Assembly (NCBI GenBank): GCA_963576725.1
Contig: OY755246.1
Location: forward strand, 72,719,467-72,783,466
Direction of reading: 5' to 3'
Length of the DNA: 64,000 nucleotides
DNA from: Azorinus chamasolen
Taxonomy: Eukaryota; Mollusca; Bivalvia; Cardiida; Solecurtidae
Below the pieces are notes generated by a model. That model did no database searches. It was given only the letters and a program-made list of their open reading frames with translations, and was not told the DNA's origin. This document shows positions 45,979 through 57,879 of this stretch, piece after piece. The position numbers and the translations under genes were made by a program. Numbering within the stretch: the stretch's first letter is position 1; every line of letters starts with the position of its first letter.

Positions 45979-48900
45979 ATTTTTAGCTCACCAGAGCACA
46001 AAGTGCTCAAGGTGAGCTTTTGTGATACCCCTGTGTCCGGCGTCCGTCTGTCCGTCAACAATTTCAAACGACTTCTTCTTTGAAACCGACTGCCCAATTG
46101 TAACCAAACTTGGTCAGATACATACTGTTGGTGGGTGCTTCAAAAGTTGTTAAAAGATAGTGGGTGGGGCCATCGGTCTTGTTGCCATGGCAACCGTACA
46201 CAATATCTAGAAAAATCTTCTTCTCCAGAATGACTTGTCCGATTTGAATATAGTTTTCACCAAAATGTTTCTCAGTTGATAGACTTCAAAAGTTGTTAAA
46301 AGAATTTTGATCTGGCAAAAAACATGGCCGCCAGAGGGCGTGGTCATTTTTTCCGTATATGGTAATATGGAATTTTCATAGGAAAATCTTTAAAAATCTT
46401 CTTCTCTGAAACTATAAAGCCTAGACCTTTGATATTTGGTATGTAGCATGATCTTATGGTCCTCTACAAAAATTGTTCAAATTATGGCCCCCGGGCCAAA
46501 AATGGCCCCGCCCAAGGGCTTATCAGTTTTTCATAGGAAAATCTTTAAAAATCTTCTTCTCTGAAACTGTAAGGCCTAGACCTTTGATATTTGGTATGTA
46601 GCATGATCTTATGGTCCTCTACAAATATTGTTCAAATTATGACCCCCGGGCCAAAAATGGCCCCGCCCAAGGGCTTGTCAGTTTTTCATAGGAAAATCTT
46701 TAAAAATCTTCTTCTCTGTAACTGTAAGGCCTAGACCTTTGATATTTTGTATATAGCATGATCTTATGGTCCTCTACAAATATTGTTCAAATTATGACCC
46801 CCGGGCCAAAAATGGCCCCGCCCAAGGGCTTATCAGTTTTTCATAGGAAAATCTTTAAAAATCTTCTGTTCTCAAACTGTAAGGCCTACACCTTTGATAT
46901 TTGGTATGTAGCATGATCTTATAGTCCTCAACAAAAGTGGTTCAAATTATGACCCCCGGGCCTCAAATGGCCCCGCCCAAGGGCTTATCAGTTTTTCATA
47001 GGAAAATCTTTAAAAATCTTCTGTTCTCAAACTGTAAAGCCTAGACCTTTGATATTTGGCATGTAGCATGATCTTATGGTCCTCTATAAATATTGTTCAA
47101 ATTATGACCCCAGGGCCAAAAATGGCCCCGCCCAAGGGCTTATCAGTTTCTCATAGGAAAATCTTTAAAAATCATCTTCTCTGAAGCTGTAAGGCCTAGA
47201 CCTTTGATATTTAATATGTAGCATGATCTTATGGTCCTCTACAATTGTTGTTCAAATTATGACCCCCGGGCCAAAAATGGCCCGCCCAAGGGCTTATCAG
47301 TTTTCTATAGGAAAATCTTTAAAAATCTTCTGAAACTGTAAGGCCTAGACCTTTGATATTTGGTATATGTAGCATGATCTTATGGTCCTCTACAAGTATT
47401 GTTCAAATTATGACCCCCGGGCCAAAAATGCCCCGCCCAAGGGCTTATCAGTTTTTCATTGGAAAATCTTTAAAAATCTACTGAAACTGTAAGGCCTAGA
47501 CCATTGATATTTGGTATGACTAACATGATCTAATGGTCCTCTATAAATAAGTAGCTGTGGCTTGTGGTCCTCTGCCAAGAATGTTTGACTTGCGACCCTG
47601 ACCACTGGGCGAAACTTGGCCCTGCCTCAGGGCTTATCAGTTTTTAGCTCACCAGAGCACTTTGTGCTCAGGGTGAGCTTTTGTGATCACCCGTTGTCCG
47701 TCGTGCGTTGTGCGTCGTGTGTCGTGCGTCGTCCGTCGTTCGTCGTCCGTCGTCAACAATTTGAACCTTTAAAAATATTCTCCTCTGAATCTACAGGGTT
47801 CTCATCTTTCATCTTTGGTACATAGTATCATCTTTAGGTCCTCTACAAAAGTCATATAAATTATGCCCCTGGGGTCAAAATTGGCCCCGCCCCAGGGGTG
47901 CCTTGTTTTCAGTAGAAACATATAGTAAAACTTTGAAAATCTTCTCCTCTGAAACCAGAAGGTTCTCAGCTTTCATATTTGGCACATAGCATCATGTTCA
48001 GGTCCTCTACAAAAGTTATATAAATTATGGCCCTGGGGTCAAAATTGGCCCCGCCCCAGGGGTGGGCAATTTTAAATAGAAACAAATAGTGAAATCTTTG
48101 AAAATCTTCTTCTCTGAAACTGCAAGTCTCTCAGCTTTCATATTTGGCATAGAGCATCATGTTCAGGTCCTCTACAAAAGTTATATAAATTATGGCCCTG
48201 GGGTCAAAATTGGCCCCACCCCCGGGGTGCCTTGTTTTCAATAGAAACATATAGTAAAACTTTGAAAATCTTCTCCTCTGAAACCAGAAGGTTCTCAGCT
48301 TTCATATTTGGCACAGAACATCATGTTCAGGTCCTCTACAAAAGTTATATAAATTATGGCCCTGGGGTCAAAATTGGCCCCGCCCCAGGGGTGGGCAGTT
48401 TTCAATAGAAACAAATAGTGAAATCTTTGAAAATCTTCTTCTCTGAAACTAGAAGTCTCTCAGCTTTCATATTTGGCACAGAGCATCATGTTCAGGTCCT
48501 CTACAAAAGTTATATAAATTATGGCCCTTGGGTCAAAATTGACCCCGCCCCAGGGGTGGGCAGTTTTCAATAGAAACAAATAGTGAAAACTTTGAAAATC
48601 TTCTTCTCTGAAACTGGAAGGCTCTCAGCTTTCATATTTGACACATAGCATCATGTTCAGGTCCTCTACAAAAGTTATATAAATTATGGCCCCAAGGTCA
48701 AAATTGGCCCCGCCCCAGGGGTGGGCAGTGTTAAATAGAAACAAATAGTGAAATCTTTGAAAATCTTCTTCTCTGAAACTGGATGGCTCTCAGCTTTCAT
48801 ATTTGGCACAGAGCATCATGTTCAGGTCCTCTACAAAATTTATATAAATTATGGCCCTGTGGTCATAATTGGCCCCACCCCAGGGGTGGGCAGTTTTTAT

Positions 48901-49628
48901 TAGAAATAAATGCATGTAGGGAAAACTTTGAAAACCTTCTCCTCTGAAACTTGAAGGTTTTCAGCTTTCATATTTACCACATAGCATCATGTCCAGGTCC
49001 TCTACAATATATATATAAAATATGGCCCTAGGGTCAAAATTGGCCCCGCCCCAGGGTCAAAATTGGCCCCGCTCCAGGGGTGGGCAGTTTTCAATAGAAA
49101 CAAATAGTGAAATCTTTGAGTATCTTCTTCTCTGAAACTGGAAGGTTCTCAGCTTTCATATTTTGCACATAGCATCATGTTCAGGTCTTCTACAAAAGCT
49201 ATATAAATTATGACCCTTGGGTGAAAATTGGCCCGCCCCAGGGGTAGCCATTTTCAATAGAAACATATAGTGAAAACTTTGAAAATCTTCTCGTCTTAAA
49301 CTGGAAGGTTCTCAGCTTTCATATTTGGCATATAGCATCATGTTCAGGTCCTCTACAAAAGTTATATAAATTGTGCCTCTTGGGTTAAAATGAGCCCCAC
49401 CCCAGGGCAGGCTAGTTTTCTATAGAAACATATAGTGAAAACTTTGAAAATCTTCTCCTCTGACTGTCTGGTGAGCGCTTCAGGGCCATTCTGGCCCTCT
49501 TGTTTATTGTAAAAAAATGAAATATTACTTTTCTCTGAAACCATAAGGCTTAGACCATTAATGAACCCCACCCCCCACCCCCTGGAGTTATCTCAGGTGA
49601 GCGCTTCAGGGCCTCATGGCCCTCTTGT
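45979..49628 (+). repeat. AGCTCACC-type HINE with GACCTTTGATATTTGG core, split by a sister
   Basis: The 5' end and core run 45979-47640 with about nine units (TTTTCATAGGAAAATCTTTA, TAGACCTTTGATATTTGG, GACCCCCGGGCCAAAAATGG). The 3' end is 49504-49628 (TCTCAGGTGAGCGCTTCAGG, GGCCTCATGGCC, CTCTTGTT). A perfect RFX X-box GTTGCCATGGCAAC is at 46181-46194. The gap holds the element 47641-49503. Confidence 0.8.
47641..49503 (+). repeat. AGCTCACC-type HINE nested in a sister element
   Basis: Complete copy: stem-loop, GTCGTGCGTC tract, about eleven TTTGGCACATAGCATCATG units, GGTGAGCGCTTCAGGGCC hairpin end and TCTTGTTT. Inserted in the TCAGTTTTT of the host core. Confidence 0.85.
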
Positions 49629-51887
49629 TAGCTCAAAGGTTCAGGATGAGCTATTGTGATCGCGATCCGTCCAGCGTCCGGCCACATTTTCAAACGACAT
49701 CATCTCTGAAACTGCTGACCTGATTTTAACCAAATTTTGTCAGAAGCATCAGTGGTTAGGGGGAACGAAATGTTGTTCACATTTTGACCCCGGGCTAAAA
49801 ATGGCCCCGCCCAAAGGCTTATCAGTTTTTCATAGGAAAATCTTTAAAAATCTTCTCCTCTGAAACTGTAAAGCCTAGACTTTTGATATTTGGCATGTAG
49901 CATGATCTTATGGTCCTCTACAAAGATTGTTCAAATTATGACCCCCGGGCCAAAAATGACCCCGCCCAAGGGCTTATCAATTTTTCATAGGAAAATCTTT
50001 AAAAATCTTCTTCTCTGAAACGGTAAGGCATAGACCTTTATTTGGTATGTAGCATGATCTAATGGTCCTCTACAAAGATTGTTCAAATTGTGACCCCTGT
50101 GCCAAAAATGGCCCCACCCAATGGCTTATCAGTTTTTCATAGGAAAACTTTTGAAAATGTTCTTTGAAACTGTAAGGCCTAGACCTTTGATATTTGGTAT
50201 GTAGCATGATCTAATAGTCCTCTACAAAGATTGTTCAAATTATGACCCCCGGGCCAAAAATTGTCCCGCCCAAGGGCTTATCAGTTTTTCATAGGAAACT
50301 CTTTAAAAATCTTCTTCTCTGTAACTGTAAGGCCTAGACCATTGATATTTGGTATGTAGTATGATCAAATGGTCCTTTACAAAATTTGTTCAAATTATGA
50401 CCCCCGGGCCAAAAATGGCCCCGCCTACGGGCATATCAGTTTTTCATAGGAAAATCTTTAAAAAGTCTTCTTCTCTGAAACTGTAAGGCATAGACCTTTG
50501 ATATTTGGCATGTAGCATGGTCTATCGGTCTTCTACGAAGATTGTTCAAATTATGACCCTGGACCAAAAATGGCCTCACCAAAGGGCTTATCAGTTTTTC
50601 ATAGGAAAATGTTTAAAAATCTTATCCTCTCAAACTGTAAAGCCTAGACTTTTGATATTTGGCATGTAGCATGATCTTATGGTCCTCTACAAAGATTGTT
50701 CAAATTATTACCCCCGGGCCAAAAATGGCCCCGCCCAAGGGCTTATCAATTTTTCATAGGAAAATCTTTATAAATCTTCTTCTCTGAAACTGTAAGGCAT
50801 AGACCTTTATTTGGTATGTAGCATGATCTAATGGTCCTCTACAAAGATTGTTCAAATTGTGATCCCTGGGCCAAAAATGGCCCCACCCAATGGCTTATCA
50901 GTTTTTCATAGGAAAACTTTTGAAAATCTTCTTCTCTGAAACTGTAAGGCCTAGACCTTTGATATTTGGTATGTAGCATGATCTAATGGTCCTCTACAAA
51001 GATTGTTCAAATTATGACCCCCGGGGCCAAAAATTGCCCCGCCCAAGGGCTTATCAGTTTTTCATAGGAAAATCTTTAAAAATCTTCTTCTCTGAAACTA
51101 AGGCCTAGACCTTTGATATTTGGTATGTAGCATGGTCAAATGGTCCTTTACAAAAATTTGTTCAAATTATGACCCTGGGCCAAAAATGGCCCCGCCTACG
51201 GGCATATCAGTTTTTCATAGGAAAATCTTTAAAAATCTTCTTCTCTGAAACTGTAAGGCCTAGACCTTTGATATTTGGCATGTAGCATGGTCTATTGGTC
51301 CTCTACGAAGATTGTTCAAATTATGACCCTGGACCAAAAATGGCCTCACCAAAGGGCTTATCAGTTTTTCATAGGAAAATGTTTAAAAATCTTCTTCTCT
51401 GAAAATGTAAGGCATAGACCTTTGATATTTGGTATGTAGCATGATGTAATGGTTCTCTACAAAGATTGTTCAAATTATGACCCCGGGCCAAAAATGGCCC
51501 CGCCCAAAGGCTTATCAGTTTTTCATAGGAAACTCTTTAAAAATCTTTTGAAACTGTAAGGCCTTGACCTTTGATGTTTGGTATGTAACATGATCTAATG
51601 GTCCTCTACAAATACATAGCTTTGCTTGTCCTCAGCCAAGAATGTTCAACTTACGACCCTGACCTCTGGGAGAAACTTGGCCCTGCCTTGGGGCTTATCA
51701 GTTTTTCATGGGAAAAATATAAAATATTATTTTTCTCTGAAACCATAAGGCTTAGACCTTTAATGGCATACTGCTTTGCCTTGTGGTTCTCTACCAAGGT
51801 TGTACAAATGCTGACTTCTTGGTCAAAAATGGCCCCGCCCCAGGGGTAATCTCAGGTGAGCGCTTCAGCGCCTCATGGCCCTCTTGT
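49628..51887 (+). repeat. AGCTCA-type HINE directly abutting the previous one
   Basis: Starts TAGCTCAAAGGTTCAGGATG with no spacer after the preceding CTCTTGT. About 13 core units follow, then ATCTCAGGTGAGCGCTTCAG, a GCGCCTCATGGCC-type hairpin and CTCTTGTT. The two elements are head to tail in the same orientation and share core and 3' end types. Confidence 0.8.
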
Positions 51888-51914
51888 TGAGTAATTATCA
51901 TGAAATAAATATAA

Positions 51915-52890
51915 GGGTGTTCCCTTTCATTTATATATGGGACATAGCTTTTGAACCAGTACAGATAGAGACTTGATATGTGGCATGCTTGTGTATCTCA
52001 TGAAGCTGCACAGTTTGAGGGGTGACATATCAAGGTCATCCTTCAGGGTCAAAGGTCACCAACTTCAAATTGGCCATAACTTTTGAACCAATAGAGATAG
52101 AGTCTTGGTATGCATGTGTATCTCAAAGCTGCACATTTTGAGGGGCAACATGTCAAGGTAAAGGTAATCTTTTAGGGTCAAATGTCACCGAGTTTAACAT
52201 TGGCCATGCCTTTTGAACCTGTAGATACAGACTTGACATTTGGTATGCATGTGTATCTCATGAAGCTGCACAGTTTGGGGGTGACATGTCAAGGTCATCT
52301 TTCAGGGTCAAAGGTCACCGACTTTAATATTGGCCATAACTTTTGAACCAGTAGAGATACACACTTAGAATTCGGTATACATGTGTATCTCGTGAAGCTG
52401 CACAGTTTGGGGGTGACATGTCAAGGTCATCTTTCAGGGTCAAAGGTCACTGACTTTAACATTGGCCATAACTTTTGAATCAGTAGAGATACAGCCTTGA
52501 TAGTTGGTATACATGTGTTTCTCATTTGGCTGCACAGTTTGAGGGGTGACATGTCAAGGTCATCTTTGAAGGTCAAAGGTCACCAACATTAACATTGGCC
52601 ATAACGTTAGAACCAGTAGATATACAGCCTTGATACTGGTATGCATGTGTATCTCATGAAGCCGCACAGTTTGAGGGGTGACATGTCAAGGTCATCCGTC
52701 ATGGTCAAGGTCACCAACTTTAACATTGGCCATAACTTTTGAACCAGTAGAGATACAGACTTGATATTTGTTATGCATGTGTACCCCATGAAGCTGCACA
52801 GTTTGAGGGGTGACATGTCAAGATCAAGGTCATCCTTCAGGGTCAAATATCATATCGAGGGGGCATAGTGTTTCACAAACACATCTTGTT
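51915..52890 (+). repeat. GGGGGCATA-type HINE, 5' truncated
   Basis: Eight core units of about 120 bp contain ATTGGCCATAACTTTTGAAC, GTATCTCATGAAGCTGCACA and AGGGTCAAAGGTCACC. The 3' end is CGAGGGGGCATAGTGTTTCA, CAAACACATCTTGTT. The same core is found at 56321-56985 with its 5' end. Confidence 0.75.
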
Positions 52891-53098
52891 AAAAGTTTTA
52901 CTATATGTTACTGTAGAACACAAGGCGTTCCTGGTGTGGGGCCAATATTGACCCCAGGGGCAAAATTTATATAACTAGTGTAGAGGACCTACAGATGATG
53001 CTATGTAACAAAGATGATAGCTGAGAACCCTGTAGATTCAGAGTAGATTTTTAAAGATTCTCAGTGTTGACGATCGACGAAGGATGACGGACATCAGC
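52891..53098 (-). repeat. AGCTCACC-type HINE 5' fragment, reverse orientation
   Basis: The minus strand reads a GTCCGTCATCC tract, then AATCTACAGGGTTCTCAGCT and GGTCAATATTGGCCCC-like core. The stem-loop itself is lost at the right edge. Confidence 0.6.
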
Positions 53099-53500
53099 CA
53101 ATTAAATTGAGACATGATTAAATGTTTATAAATGCATGCCGAAATCAGTTGTCCGAAATACGCGTTATCCAGAATACCGGTAAGCTTGTTTCCTTTCTAG
53201 AGAGTATTCAGCGCTAAAAAGCTGCGCAGAACATATTACCGAAATCGTCTTTAAGTTTTACCCTTGTCCGTACGTACATCCGAAATATTTGTCCAGGATT
53301 TCTTGGCTTGTGTAAGGTGGAATGATTTGATATTTGGTCTGAAGCATTATCACAGTGAGTTGTAACGTGTCTCCCTTTTTCAGGTCTGTCGTCTGTCTAC
53401 TTCCTGTTTGCCAACACTTTGATTTAATTTTGGTGATTGTTTAATGACAAAAATTTTCGTCAAAGATTTCTTCGTTTATGTAAGCTGCAATGATTTGATA
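53099..53500. other. no gene seen
   Basis: Two loosely similar stretches share AATGATTTGATAT and CTTATGTAAGCTGCAATG-like text. Nothing else is recognisable. Confidence 0.4.
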
Positions 53501-53915
53501 TGTTGTCCTGTGTTCACCGTCGTCTATGTTGTGGGTAAGTCCAGCGGGGATACCTTTATTTACAATATTTGTAAAGCTAGGGTGACTTTGAGAGAAGTGT
53601 GAGGTTAGGACGTCCGTAAACCGGTTTAAACTCCCAGTGGTGTTTTTTTTCTACTGACCGTGCCAAGGCGGTACTCTCTTTGTCACCCTTCCTTTTGTTT
53701 GCCTTGCGTCTTTGTGCTTGTGATTTGTTCATGTGTGGAACGTTTGTCCCTGGTTCTTGTGTGTCTTTTGGTGCTTTCTGTGTTCATTTCGTGTGTGTGT
53801 GTGTGCGTTTGGGTGTGAGGTTGTGTGTGTGTGTGTGTGTCATGCTGTCTATCGGTGTTTTGGTGGTGGTTGCGTCTTGCATGTGGCTTTGCCTGCTTGA
53901 CTTTACTACTTTTCC
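53501..53915 (+). repeat. retroelement terminal/UTR block, + strand copy
   Basis: Same block as 40604-41008 in opposite orientation. It includes CCGTAAACCGGTTTAAA and a (GT)n tract at about 53790-53840. The open frame at 53680-54030 runs through it, but its counterpart in the other copy is not conserved as protein, so I do not call a gene. Confidence 0.7.
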
Positions 53916-54029
53916 ATGTATAATCATAGTTAGTTGTACCGGTTCTCCCTTTTTCTGGCTGTCAATCGTCTACTTTCTGTTTGCCGTTGGGGGCATCTGT
54001 GTCCCAGCAACACATTTTCTTTTATTTTA

Positions 54030-55985
54030 AATCGCCATAGCAACCAAATGGTGGGCTCTGATTGGTTGAAGTTTAGATATTGTTTGGCAAAGTTACATAT
54101 TCAATTTTGCTGAAAAAAATATCATGTGATATTTTAGTACTCCAAATCGATTGGTAGGCATTTCAAAAGTATTGGATGACATGGTAACTGAATGGTGACT
54201 TGTTGGTCAAAATCTATATCATTTTCGATGAATTGAGATATTGTTCGATTTTGCTTAAAATTAGTATTTCGGGATATGATGGTACTCAGAATTGATTGAA
54301 AGGTCTTTCGAAAGAATTTGTTGCCATGGTAACTGAATGGTTGAATTTAGGTATTGTTCAATTTTGCTGAAAATTGGTATTTCGGGATATTTTGGCAATC
54401 TGAATTGATTGGTAGGTCTTTCGAAAGAATTGGTTAACATGGTAACTGAATGATTACTCTCATTGGTCAAAATTTAATTCTTTTTCGACGAATTTAGATA
54501 TTGTTCAATTTTGTTGAAACTTGGTATGTCAGGATACTTTGGCAGTCTGAATTGATTGGCCATTGTAAATGAATGGTGGGCTATAATTGGTCGAAATTTA
54601 GATGTTCGAATTTACATTTATTTGGGTTCCCCAAATTGGTTATTAGTGTTAAATGGGTCCCCCTAACTTAATGACAGTTTTTATTATACCCCCCTTTTGA
54701 AAAAATGGGGGTATATTGCTTTGCACATGTCGGTCGGTCGGTAGATCGATGGTTTCCGAATGATAACTAATAAACGACTTGGCATAGGATCTTCAAACTT
54801 CCTGTGGTGGTTGGTCATGACAACTAGATGACCCCTATTGTTTTTTAGGTCAAAGGTCAAGGTCACCATGACCTTAACTTGTTAAATGGTTTCTGATCAA
54901 TAACTGCTGAAAGGTTTGGCTTGGGATCTTCAAACTTGCTGTGGTGGTTGGTCATGACAACTAGATGACCCCTATTGTTTTTGAGGTCACTAGGTCAAAG
55001 GTCAAGGTCACCATGACCTTAACTGGTAAAATGGTTTTTGATCAATAACTGCTCAAGGGTTTGGCTTATGATCTTCAAACTCGCTTAGGTCGTTGATCAT
55101 GACCATTAAATGGCCCCTAATGTTTTTGAGGTCACTAGGTCAAAGGTCAAGGTCATCATGACCTTAACTAGTGAAATGGTTTCCGATCAATAACTGTGCA
55201 AGGGTTTGGCTTAGGATCTTCAAACTTGCTGTGGAGGTTGGTCATGACAACTAGATGACCCCTATTGTTTTTGAGGTCACTAGGTCAAAGGTCAAGGTCA
55301 CCATGACCTTAATTGGTGAAATGGTTTCCAATCAATAACTGCTCAAGGGTTTGGCTTAGGATCTTTAAACTTGCTGTGGTGGTTGGTCATGACCACTAGA
55401 TGGCCTGTATTGTTTTTTAGGTCACTAGGTCAAAGGTCAAGGTCACCATGACCTTAACTGGTGAAATGGTTTCCAATCCATAACTGCTCAAGGGTTTGGC
55501 TTAGGATCTTTAAACTTGCTGTGGTGGTTGGTCATGACAACTAGATGGCCTGTATTGTTTTTGAGGTCACTAGGTCAAAGGTCAAGGTCACCATGACCTT
55601 AACTGATGAAATGGTTTCAGAGTAATAACTGCTCAATGGTTTGGTTCGGATTCTTCAAACTTGCTGTGGTGGTTGGTCGTGACCACTAGATACCCCCTAT
55701 AGTTGTTCAGGTCACTAGGTCAAAGGTCAAGGTCACCAATCCATGACCTTAACTTGTGAAATGTTTTTAGATCAATAAATGATCAGTGGTTTGGCTTAGG
55801 ATCTTCAAAGTTGCCGTGTTGATTAGTCATGACCACCAGATGACCTCTATAGTTGAGGTCACTAGATCAAAGGTCAAAGGGTCTGGGGGTATACATGTTT
55901 CACAAACATCTCTTGTTTTTTAAAGTGTTTGTTGCCATGGTAACCCTTTGATGGCCTGTGATTGGTTGAAATTTAGATACCAGTT
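54030..55985 (+). repeat. tandem repeat with CCATGGTAACTGAATGG, split by a HINE
   Basis: Units of about 120-130 bp contain GAATTGATTGGTAGG, TTCGAAAGAATTGGTT, CCATGGTAACTGAATGG and TTGTTCAATTTTGCTGAAA. They occur at 54030-54680 and a last unit at 55918-55985. GTTGCCATGGTAAC in several units is an RFX X-box-like palindrome. Confidence 0.65.
54681..55917 (+). repeat. TATACCCCCC-type HINE with DR1 and IR3 nuclear-receptor motifs
   Basis: The 5' end is TTATACCCCCCTTTTG, AAAATGGGGGTATATTG, then GTCGGTCGGTCGG. Seven core units of about 145-155 bp contain TTTGGCTTAGGATCTTCAAA and AGGTCAAAGGTCAAGGTCAC followed by CATGACCTTAAC. The 3' end is TGGGGGTATACATGTTTCAC, AAACATCTCTTGTTT. Confidence 0.8.
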
Positions 55986-56182
55986 GTCAGTTTCGTTCGG
56001 GGGATATTCTGTATTTGTTTGTGTTGATAAACGTCAGCTTCTGCTCACTTTGGGCGAATTGGACGCCCCAGAGAGAGGGGAGAGGATACAGAGAAATCCG
56101 GGCGCGTTGCCCTACTCTTATTATCGACTGAGTTTCTCTGGTTCTTTTTCGGGTTCTGTTACAATTAGATCTTGTTATTAAT

Positions 56183-57290
56183 ATGTTTTCCGATTCTTCT
56201 TCTTCAGCTGTGAACTTAAATGCTAATAAAGCTTTCTTTACTGACGAGCAAATGAAATGTTACACCAATTGGACTTGCTCAGAAGTTTGTGAATCACTTA
56301 CCTTTCTTCTGGATAACATATTTTTATCCCCCCCCCCCCCGGATCTGATCTGGGGGCATATTGTTTTTGCCCTGTCTGTTTGTTTGTCAGCAACTTTAAC
56401 ATTGGTCATAACTTTTGAGCCAGTACAGATAGAGACTTGATATTAGACATGCATATGTATCTCATAAAGCCGCACATTTTGGGGGTGACATGTCAAGGTC
56501 ATCCTTCAAGGTCAGAGGTCAAATATATGGGTCAAATCACCGACTTTAACATTGGCCATAAGTTTTGGACCAGTAGAGATAGAGACTTGATATTTGGCAT
56601 GCCTGTGTATCTCATGAAGCTGCACATTTTGGGGTGACATGTCAAGGTCATCCTTCAGGGTCAAAGGTCAAATTGTCTGTTTCTTTGTAACTGTAACATT
56701 GGTCATAACTTTTGAGCCAATACAGATAGAGACTTGATATTTGACATGCATATGTATCTCATAAAGCCGCACATTTTGAGGGATGACATATCAAGGTCAA
56801 GGTCATCCTTAAAGGTCAGAGGTCAAACATATTGGTCAAATCACCGACTTTAACATTGGCCATAACTTTCAAACCAGTACAGATAGAGACTTGATATGTG
56901 GCACGCTTGTGTATCTCATGAAGCTGCACAGTTTGAAGGGTGACATGCCAAGGTCATCCTTCAGGGTCAAAGGTCAAATTGTCTGTTTCTTTGATGCTCT
57001 GATTCCTAGAATTTACCCAAAAGAACTCAAATTGAATAAAGCTAACCCCTCCGACACTTGTGCAGTATTTCTTTATCTAGACCTTAAAATTGACAATGGT
57101 ATGATTTCTTCTAAAATATATGACAAAAGAGATGATTTTGATTTTAATATTGTAAAGTTCCCTCATCTTGACGGAGATGTTCCCCGTGCCCCATCTTACG
57201 GGGTTTATATATCTTAACTTATTCGTTTTGCTAGAGCTTGTTCATCTGTTGACGATTTTAACAATCAAAATCTCATTTATTTATTTTTTT
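56183..57290 (+). pseudogene. fragmented YLDD-type reverse transcriptase, split by a HINE
   Basis: Up to about 56320 the frame reads AFFTDEQMKCYTNWTCSEVC and ESLTFLLDNIF, a segment I associate with the part just before the RT core of this family. A GGGGGCATA-type HINE follows (56321-56985). From about 56986 coding resumes at FDALIPRIYPKELKLNKANP, KIYDKRDDFDFNIVKFPHLD and GDVPRAPSYGVYIS, then a stop and more decayed text (LIRFARACSSVDDFN). The catalytic YxDD part is missing. The resumed part aligns with 41176-41910. Upstream 55985-56183 may be related 5' sequence. The block at 53501-53915 lies about 1 kb upstream once the inserted HINE is discounted. Confidence 0.7.
56321..56985 (+). repeat. 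GGGGGCATA-type HINE, 3' truncated
   Basis: The 5' end is TTTTTATCCCCC followed by GGATCTGATCTGGGGGCATA and a GTCTGTTTGTTTG tract. Four core units follow, shared with 51915-52890. No CTTGTT end is seen before the RT text resumes, so a deletion probably removed it with part of the RT. Confidence 0.7.
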
Positions 57291-57860
57291 GGTGTGTTCA
57301 ATAATTTTATTTTCCCCGTAATAGGTGTATGCAGGTCGGGAAATCATCCTGCTCTACACCTTACACTTTTTGCATAGTATTACACATAATAGTATTCTTT
57401 CGTATAATATTACCAATGCAAGGGTATATGTATTATAATAAAGTAATATATGCCTTAATATCATTGATTGAACAAATTTCCTCTAGAACAGAGAAAGAAC
57501 ATAAAGAACATAAAAAAATGGAAAAAGACATACCTTAATACGGTTAACCGTAAATTTACCGAAATGTAACATGTGGTGAGAAATGTTTGCAAGTTAGATT
57601 GAAGTCGTGGAGTTTCTTTTTATATCTCATGAATTTTCATATATTATGTTGATCAGTTCATATTCATGTTCAAATTACCAACTGTTCCTTTAGTATTTGC
57701 TATGAATCTACTAGTGTCTATCGTAAATTTGAGGTACCTTTTAAATGATATTAGGTTCATATCCTGTTTAAGTAGTCTGGTTCTATATATATATTGCTTA
57801 AGACACATTGCTAGGATGTTAATTTTATCACAGTCTGCCCCGAAGAGGACCGACGTTTAA
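57291..57860. other. retroelement flank, no gene
   Basis: AT-rich sequence between the RT fragment on the + strand and the LINE on the minus strand. It probably includes the LINE 3' untranslated part. No poly-A tail could be assigned. Confidence 0.4.
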
Positions 57861-57879
57861 TTGAAACGTACATTTTTTC

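Noticed and set aside
53680..54030. 116-codon hydrophobic cysteine-rich frame, which looks like a membrane protein
   Set aside because: It covers a (GT)n tract within the retroelement terminal block. The inverted copy at 40594-40827 has a differing reading, so there is no sign of protein conservation.
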